DNA from: CAZTLE01 sp964614415
Lineage (GTDB): Bacteria > Bacteroidota > Bacteroidia > Flavobacteriales > Flavobacteriaceae
Length of the DNA stretch: 9,645 bases
NCBI GenBank assembly: GCA_964614415.1
Contig: CAZTLE010000157.1
Span: 1 to 9,645, forward strand
Direction: 5' to 3'
Within the stretch, counting starts at the first letter, position 1, and every line of letters starts with the position of its first letter. Made by a program: the position numbers and the translations under genes. Positions 5,614-9,645 of the stretch are shown in pieces. The notes beneath the pieces are model-generated. The model saw only the letters and a program-made list of their open reading frames with translations. It had not been told where the DNA came from and did not search any database.

Positions 5614-6900
5614 TTATATTTTAAATGCATCCCGTCCCGGATAGTAGGCAACCTCATCCAATTGCTCTTCTATACGTAGCAACTGATTGTATTTGGCCAT
5701 CCGGTCACTACGGGAGGCCGAGCCGGTTTTGATCTGACCCGTATTAAGAGCGACGGCCAAATCGGCAATGGTATTGTCTTCGGTTTCTCCGCTTCGATGC
5801 GACATTACCGAGGTGTATCCGGCATTGTGCGCCATATTTACGGCTGCAATTGTTTCGGTGAGCGTTCCTATCTGATTTACCTTGATAAGGATGGAATTGG
5901 CGGTGTTGTTGTCAATTCCCCGGGACAAACGCTCTACGTTAGTTACAAAGAGGTCATCTCCAACGAGTTGCACCTTATCTCCTACTATTTCTGTAAGGTA
6001 TTTCCAACCATCCCAATCGTTCTCATCCATCCCGTCTTCAATGGAGATAATTGGATACTTTTCGCATAGCGAGGCCAGATAGTCTGCTTGCTCTTTGGAA
6101 GATCTCACTTTTCCGGAATCTCCTTCAAACAGGGTGTAATCGTACTTACCATCCTTGTAGAATTCTGCGGATGCACAATCCAGAGCGATCATAATCTCAT
6201 CACCCATGGCATATCCAGCCATCTCGGTAGCTTTTGTAATGGTATCGAGGGCATCTTCGGTACCGTCGAGTTCGGGAGCAAATCCGCCTTCATCGCCTAC
6301 CGCAGTACTAAGTCCTCTGTCATGTAGTGCTTTCTTCAGATTGTGGAAGATATCGGTTCCCATTTTCAAGGCTTCGGAAAAACTGTTCGCCTTTACCGGC
6401 ATGATCATAAACTCCTGAAACGCAATGGGAGCATCACTATGCGATCCCCCATTGATAATATTCATCATCGGGACCGGAAGCGTTTTTGCACTCACACCCC
6501 CTACGTAACGATACAACGGCATACCCAACTCGTTGGCCGCGGCCTTGGCAGTGGCTAATGACACCCCCAAAATAGCATTGGCTCCCAGATTGGATTTATT
6601 GGCAGTACCATCCAGATTGATCATTATATCATCGATAAGGGCCTGCTCAAACACAGATACCCCGAGGAGTGTCCCAGCGATCTTTCCATTTACATTTTCA
6701 ACGGCCTGAAGCACGCCTTTCCCCATATAGTCCTTACCTCCATCACGCAATTCTACTGCTTCGTGTTCTCCGGTTGAGGCTCCGGAAGGGACTGCCGCCC
6801 TGCCCATAATACCATTTTCAGTGATCACATCTACTTCAACGGTGGGATTGCCCCGTGAATCAAAGATTTGCCGGGCTATAATGTCTATAATGATACTCAT
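5614..6900 (-). CDS. eno: Enolase (phosphopyruvate hydratase)
   Basis: Interconverts 2-phosphoglycerate and phosphoenolpyruvate in glycolysis; cytoplasmic and Mg2+-dependent. The 428 residues are the normal bacterial length. Key residues are all present: catalytic base K340 (ILIKVNQIGT), catalytic acid E204 (VGDEGGFAPE), Mg ligands D241 (IALDCASAEF), E288 (ISIEDGMDE) and D315 (LVGDDLF), H154 in GGSHSDAPIAFQEFMIMP, H368 in MSHRSGET and K391. GSHSDA replaces the GxHADN seen in many other bacteria, a form I associate with Bacteroidota. The N-terminus IARQIFDSRGNPTVEVD confirms the start. The ATG overlaps the carA stop (ATGA), so it is co-transcribed and probably translationally coupled with carA. 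A terminator follows 16 bases after the stop. Firm call. Confidence 0.98.
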   Translation of the reverse strand: MSIIIDIIARQIFDSRGNPTVEVDVITENGIMGRAAVPSGASTGEHEAVELRDGGKDYMGKGVLQAVENVNGKIAGTLLGVSVFEQALIDDIMINLDGTANKSNLGANAILGVSLATAKAAANELGMPLYRYVGGVSAKTLPVPMMNIINGGSHSDAPIAFQEFMIMPVKANSFSEALKMGTDIFHNLKKALHDRGLSTAVGDEGGFAPELDGTEDALDTITKATEMAGYAMGDEIMIALDCASAEFYKDGKYDYTLFEGDSGKVRSSKEQADYLASLCEKYPIISIEDGMDENDWDGWKYLTEIVGDKVQLVGDDLFVTNVERLSRGIDNNTANSILIKVNQIGTLTETIAAVNMAHNAGYTSVMSHRSGETEDNTIADLAVALNTGQIKTGSASRSDRMAKYNQLLRIEEQLDEVAYYPGRDAFKI

Positions 6901-8018
6901 GCGGTTTCTAATTTATGCTCTTTAATATGCGTAAGGAAGTCGTCGAACAGGTAGGAAGCGTCATGCGGTCCCGGGCTGGCCTCAGGGTGATACTGCACAG
7001 AAAATACAGGCTTACCTTTTAAACGGATACCGGCCACCGTATGATCGTTCAAATGCACATGTGTAATTTCAATATCCGAATGCGCTTCGGTCTCTTCGCG
7101 ATTGATAGCGAATCCGTGATTCTGAGATGTTATTTCTCCCTTTCCGGTGATCAGGTTTTTGATTGGGTGATTGATACCTCTATGACCATGGTGCATCTTA
7201 TAGGTGGAAATACCATTGGCCAGGGCTATTACCTGATGACCCAGACAAATCCCGAATAAGGGTGCATTAGTTTCTATGATCTTTTTCGCCGTCTCAATTG
7301 ATTCGTGGAGCGGCTCCGGGTCTCCGGGACCATTGGAAATAAAATACCCATCCGGATCAAACGATCTCAATTCCTCAAACGTCGTGTTGTATGGAAACAC
7401 CTTTATATAACAATCCCGGGATGCGAGATTTTTAAGGATGTTCTTCTTGATTCCTATATCCAGTGCCGAAATTCGATAGGTAGCGTTCTCGTCTCCGAAA
7501 TAATAGGGTTCTGTCGTTGACACCTTCGAAGCGAGCTCCAAACCATTCATATCAGGTACTTCTTTCAATTGCTCCTTAAGGTCTTCTATATTGTCCACTT
7601 CCGTCGAGATAACCGCGTTCATCGCTCCATTGTCACGAATATAGTTAACCAGAGCCCTGGTATCGACATCGCTAATGGCAAGCAGATTGTTTCGTTCCAA
7701 AAATTCTTCCAGGGAAGCATCGGCCGCGGGTCTGGAATAGTGATAGCTAAAGTTTCTGCAAATGAGCCCTGCGATCTTGATAGTCTCCGATTCTACTTCT
7801 TCCTTGTTGGTTCCGTAGTTTCCAATGTGTGCATTGGTGGTTACCATGAGTTGCCCGAAGTAGGACGGATCCGTAAAAATTTCCTGATAGCCCGTCATTC
7901 CCGTATTAAAGCAAACTTCTCCAAAGGCACTGCCTTCTTTATTACCTACTGCCTTTCCGTGAAAAACAGTTCCGTCTGCGAGTAAAATGATGGCCGGTTT
8001 TCTGGTTTGGTATTTCAT
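6897..8018 (-). CDS. carA: Carbamoyl-phosphate synthase small (glutaminase) subunit
   Basis: Releases ammonia from glutamine and channels it to the large subunit CarB for carbamoyl phosphate synthesis, feeding arginine and pyrimidine pathways. The 373 residues are a normal length. The N-terminal half is the CPSase small-subunit domain (LLADGTVFHGKAVG, then FNTGMTGYQEIFTDPSY and ISDVDTRALV). The C-terminal half is a class I glutamine amidotransferase, with nucleophile C258 in GICLGHQ and H344/E346 in QYHPEASPGP. SQNHGFAI (298-305) is also typical. carB is not in the window. A perfect -7 box lies 16 bases before the ATG, and the preceding gene pair is closed by a terminator, so carA starts a carA-eno operon. 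Its TGA overlaps the eno ATG. Firm call. Confidence 0.98.
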   Translation of the reverse strand: MKYQTRKPAIILLADGTVFHGKAVGNKEGSAFGEVCFNTGMTGYQEIFTDPSYFGQLMVTTNAHIGNYGTNKEEVESETIKIAGLICRNFSYHYSRPAADASLEEFLERNNLLAISDVDTRALVNYIRDNGAMNAVISTEVDNIEDLKEQLKEVPDMNGLELASKVSTTEPYYFGDENATYRISALDIGIKKNILKNLASRDCYIKVFPYNTTFEELRSFDPDGYFISNGPGDPEPLHESIETAKKIIETNAPLFGICLGHQVIALANGISTYKMHHGHRGINHPIKNLITGKGEITSQNHGFAINREETEAHSDIEITHVHLNDHTVAGIRLKGKPVFSVQYHPEASPGPHDASYLFDDFLTHIKEHKLETA

Positions 8019-8034
8019 ATGGAAAATAATTTGT

Positions 8035-8042
8035 CAAAGATA
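8035..8042 (-). promoter_or_regulatory. Putative -7 box for carA-eno
   Basis: The minus strand reads TATCTTTG, a perfect TAnnTTTG match, 16 bases before the carA ATG and about 50 bases after the terminator of the upstream pair. No -33 TTG is seen at normal spacing; the nearest lies about 34 bases upstream. The position between a terminator and a start codon supports it. Confidence 0.5.
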
Positions 8043-8090
8043 CTTCAAATGAGTTTTTCCTGAGCCTGAAAGAATTCAAAAGTTGTAAAC

Positions 8091-8121
8091 AAAAAAAAGG
8101 AGTGAAAATTTTCACTCCTTT
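8091..8121 (-). terminator. Perfect-palindrome terminator after the tandem secreted genes
   Basis: Positions 8096-8121 form a 26-base perfect palindrome (arm AAAGGAGTGAAAA), read on the minus strand into an eight-T run (8098-8091). It begins 6 bases after the stop of the second paralog. A working hairpin would open a loop in the central AAAATTTT. It is a good intrinsic terminator that isolates carA from the genes upstream. Confidence 0.87.
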
Positions 8122-8127
8122 CTCAAC

Positions 8128-8829
8128 TTAATTTAAAAAGTTCGTCAGCATCTGTTTGACATCTGAGTCCTTTTTGAACGAGAGCTTGTTCTCCGAAGCA
8201 AATGCTTCGAGGTCGTCAGCCCTGCCACCAACAAGTTCAAGGATATTTTTCTTTTTCAATTTAAATGTCTTGAATGAGTTCTTCCGTTTCACATAGTAGG
8301 AGAACTTCTGCACATACTTACTGGGGCGATTCACCTGAGGGTTATTTGACCCTTCCAGTAAATACATATAATATTCTTTAAGGATTGAGAATTTATCACC
8401 TTCATAGATCACTTCAAAAGTCTTTGTACCTCGCACAGCGGGAAAATACATGTTCTTAAACGTCCGTGAATTGATAGTAATCTCTTCAATGTTCTCAAAA
8501 TTAAAAACGAACACTGAGTCCTTATTGATCTGAGACTCGAAAACATCTCTGTCAATATTGTAATTGATGTTCTTGAGCAGCAGTTTTTTGTCTGAATTCA
8601 GCACTGTAAACACCGCAATGTTATTCCACGTCTTGAACAAATGAAATCTGCCCTTAATGTTCTTGGGTGGGTTAATAACGGTAGAGCTGGTTCCTATGTT
8701 CGCCCCGTCCGGTCCAAAAGTGGCCAGTGCGGCCAGGTTGTTATTCTGCGGATCTACCGCATTCCTTAGCTGACCCTGTGTGGTAAAGGTCAATAACAGG
8801 AACGAACAAATAATTAGTTTCTTCATCAT
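8128..8829 (-). CDS. Secreted protein of unknown function, tandem paralog B
   Basis: I do not recognise a named family. The product (about 233 residues) has a Sec signal peptide (MMKKLIICSFLLLTFTTQGQ; cleavage near TQG-Q), so it should be exported, and there is no lipobox Cys. The mature part is a mixed alpha/beta domain. Shared with the upstream paralog are NINYNI, a DSVFVFNF strand with a following I-I-FK block, FEVIYEGDKFSILK, NPQVNR, FKLKKKNILEL, NKLSFK and a C-terminal MLTNFL. The basic C-terminal part (Lys/Phe-rich, then an acidic ADDLEAFASENK helix) is the best conserved. The start is uncertain: ATG at 8829 (chosen) or 8826, while a GTG at 8838 would add a charged extension before the signal peptide. 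A gap of 34 bases separates it from paralog A, so the two are probably one transcript, and a terminator follows. Confidence 0.8.
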   Translation of the reverse strand: MMKKLIICSFLLLTFTTQGQLRNAVDPQNNNLAALATFGPDGANIGTSSTVINPPKNIKGRFHLFKTWNNIAVFTVLNSDKKLLLKNINYNIDRDVFESQINKDSVFVFNFENIEEITINSRTFKNMYFPAVRGTKTFEVIYEGDKFSILKEYYMYLLEGSNNPQVNRPSKYVQKFSYYVKRKNSFKTFKLKKKNILELVGGRADDLEAFASENKLSFKKDSDVKQMLTNFLN

Positions 8830-8863
8830 AAATCTCACTCTTCGGTAATAATATTGCCTGATT

Positions 8864-9645
8864 TTATTGTCTGTTCATAAAAATAGTTAACATGCGCGCT
8901 ACATCCTTCTCGTCCTTAAAGGATAGTTTGTTCTGCTTCGCATACTGGGCCATGTCGTCCGATTTATCTTTGACCAGCCCCAGAATATTCTTCTTTTTAA
9001 ACTTGAATGGTTTGATGGAATTTCCCTTCTTAACGAAATAGTTCCCTTTATGCTCGATCTTTCTCTTGGATCGGTTCACCATTGGGTTAGGATCCGACTC
9101 ATGAATAACGATCTCATAGTTTTTAAGCACTGAAAATTCCTGGCTCTCGTAAATCACTTCATAGTTCTCATTGGCTCTTTTCGAGGGATTGTAAATGCTC
9201 TTAAAAACCTGATCGTTGATCACAATTCGATTAAACATGGAAAGGTCGAAGGAAACTACCGAATCATTATCGATCTTCGACATGAATGCAGATTTCACGA
9301 GGTGATAGTTCATGTTGTCGAAGATGTATCTCTTATCGTCCACTTCGATCACTCCGCGATTCTTCCATCCGTCAAATAGTAACACGGTACCGTCGGTAGG
9401 TTCTGACCCAAAACGGATGTTGTCAAAATCCCGGGCACTACCGAACGCTTCAATCTTTATAATGTCTTCAGGGTTTATGATAAGGGTACCTGAGTCTATC
9501 CCTCCCAATCCAAGGGAATTGGACGGATCACCAAATATCCCCGTATTGATATTTGAAGACGTGTTCGTGTTTGTATTCTGGTTCTGTAATTGAGCGTTAG
9601 CCCCGATCCAGGATACTATTGCAAGGCATAAAACAATTTTTTTCA
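8864..9645 (-). CDS. Secreted protein of unknown function, tandem paralog A (start codon cut by window edge)
   Basis: Unrecognised family, paralogous to the next gene. The frame is open to the window edge: the last bases read TGAAAAAAATTG on the minus strand, so the A of a natural ATG would be the first base outside. The predicted product is then 260 residues, beginning with the signal peptide MKKIVLCLAIVSWIGANAQ (cleavage ANA-Q). A start at 9508 would use TTG and lose this signal peptide, so I reject it. After cleavage comes an Asn/Thr/Gln-rich linker (QNQNTNTNTSSNINTG). The domain shared with paralog B then follows: DNMNYHLV, DSVVSFDL, YEVIYESQEFSVLKNY, NPMVNR, FKFKKKNILGL, NKLSFK, MLTIFMNRQ. 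It is likely periplasmic or surface-exposed. No catalytic motif is visible. Its promoter is outside the window. Confidence 0.8.
   Translation of the reverse strand, partial: KKIVLCLAIVSWIGANAQLQNQNTNTNTSSNINTGIFGDPSNSLGLGGIDSGTLIINPEDIIKIEAFGSARDFDNIRFGSEPTDGTVLLFDGWKNRGVIEVDDKRYIFDNMNYHLVKSAFMSKIDNDSVVSFDLSMFNRIVINDQVFKSIYNPSKRANENYEVIYESQEFSVLKNYEIVIHESDPNPMVNRSKRKIEHKGNYFVKKGNSIKPFKFKKKNILGLVKDKSDDMAQYAKQNKLSFKDEKDVARMLTIFMNRQ

Noticed and set aside
7569..7985. 138-codon plus-strand open frame inside carA
   Set aside because: Fully antisense to the carA CPSase domain, with no domain, signal or promoter; a shadow of carA codon use.
8864..9508. Start of paralog A at 9508
   Set aside because: That start is a TTG inside a longer open frame that begins with a clear signal peptide at the window edge.
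1..9645. CRISPR array, insertion sequence, prophage, tRNA or rRNA, or defence system
   Set aside because: No direct-repeat array, transposase or phage-like protein, terminal inverted repeats, or tRNA/rRNA-like stretch was seen; the gene content is mostly chromosomal housekeeping.

Overview
The window looks like chromosomal DNA of a flavobacterium (Bacteroidota, probably marine Flavobacteriaceae). The evidence is the protein family set, promoter-like boxes of the Bacteroidota type (TAnnTTTG, with no Shine-Dalgarno sequence before most starts), and the carA-eno-gltA gene order. From memory, that order is common in Flavobacteriia just after the ribosomal alpha operon. All genes but one lie on the minus strand, so transcription mostly runs from high to low coordinates.

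In transcription order: (i) 9645-8128 holds two tandem, related, secreted proteins of unknown function, closed by a perfect-palindrome terminator. (ii) 8018-5614 is carA-eno, two housekeeping genes overlapping by ATGA, closed by a strong terminator. (iii) 5422-4136 is gltA with a roughly 190-base upstream region and its own terminator. (iv) 4070-3156 is a DDAH/arginine deiminase-like hydrolase whose promoter box abuts the gltA terminator. (v) 2602-3159 is the only plus-strand gene, a maltose/galactoside-type O-acetyltransferase. Its stop codon overlaps that of the hydrolase, and its promoter region is shared with a divergent outer membrane barrel gene (2528-1713). (vi) 1645-506 is a CtlX-type citrulline hydrolase followed without a gap by a 68-residue membrane protein. 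(vii) 401-1 is the 5' part of argS, cut by the window edge.

Most of this is central metabolism: carbamoyl phosphate synthesis (CarA), glycolysis (Eno), TCA cycle entry (GltA) and arginine use (ArgS). The most coherent lead is the pair of guanidine-modifying enzymes. A DDAH/ADI-like enzyme could make citrulline, and a CtlX enzyme could hydrolyse citrulline to ornithine, giving an arginase-free route from arginine (or methylarginine) to ornithine and ammonia. This is inference from motifs and proximity. The least understood part is the tandem secreted pair. I found no rRNA, tRNA, CRISPR array, insertion sequence or phage gene. No stretch longer than 300 bases lacks a gene.
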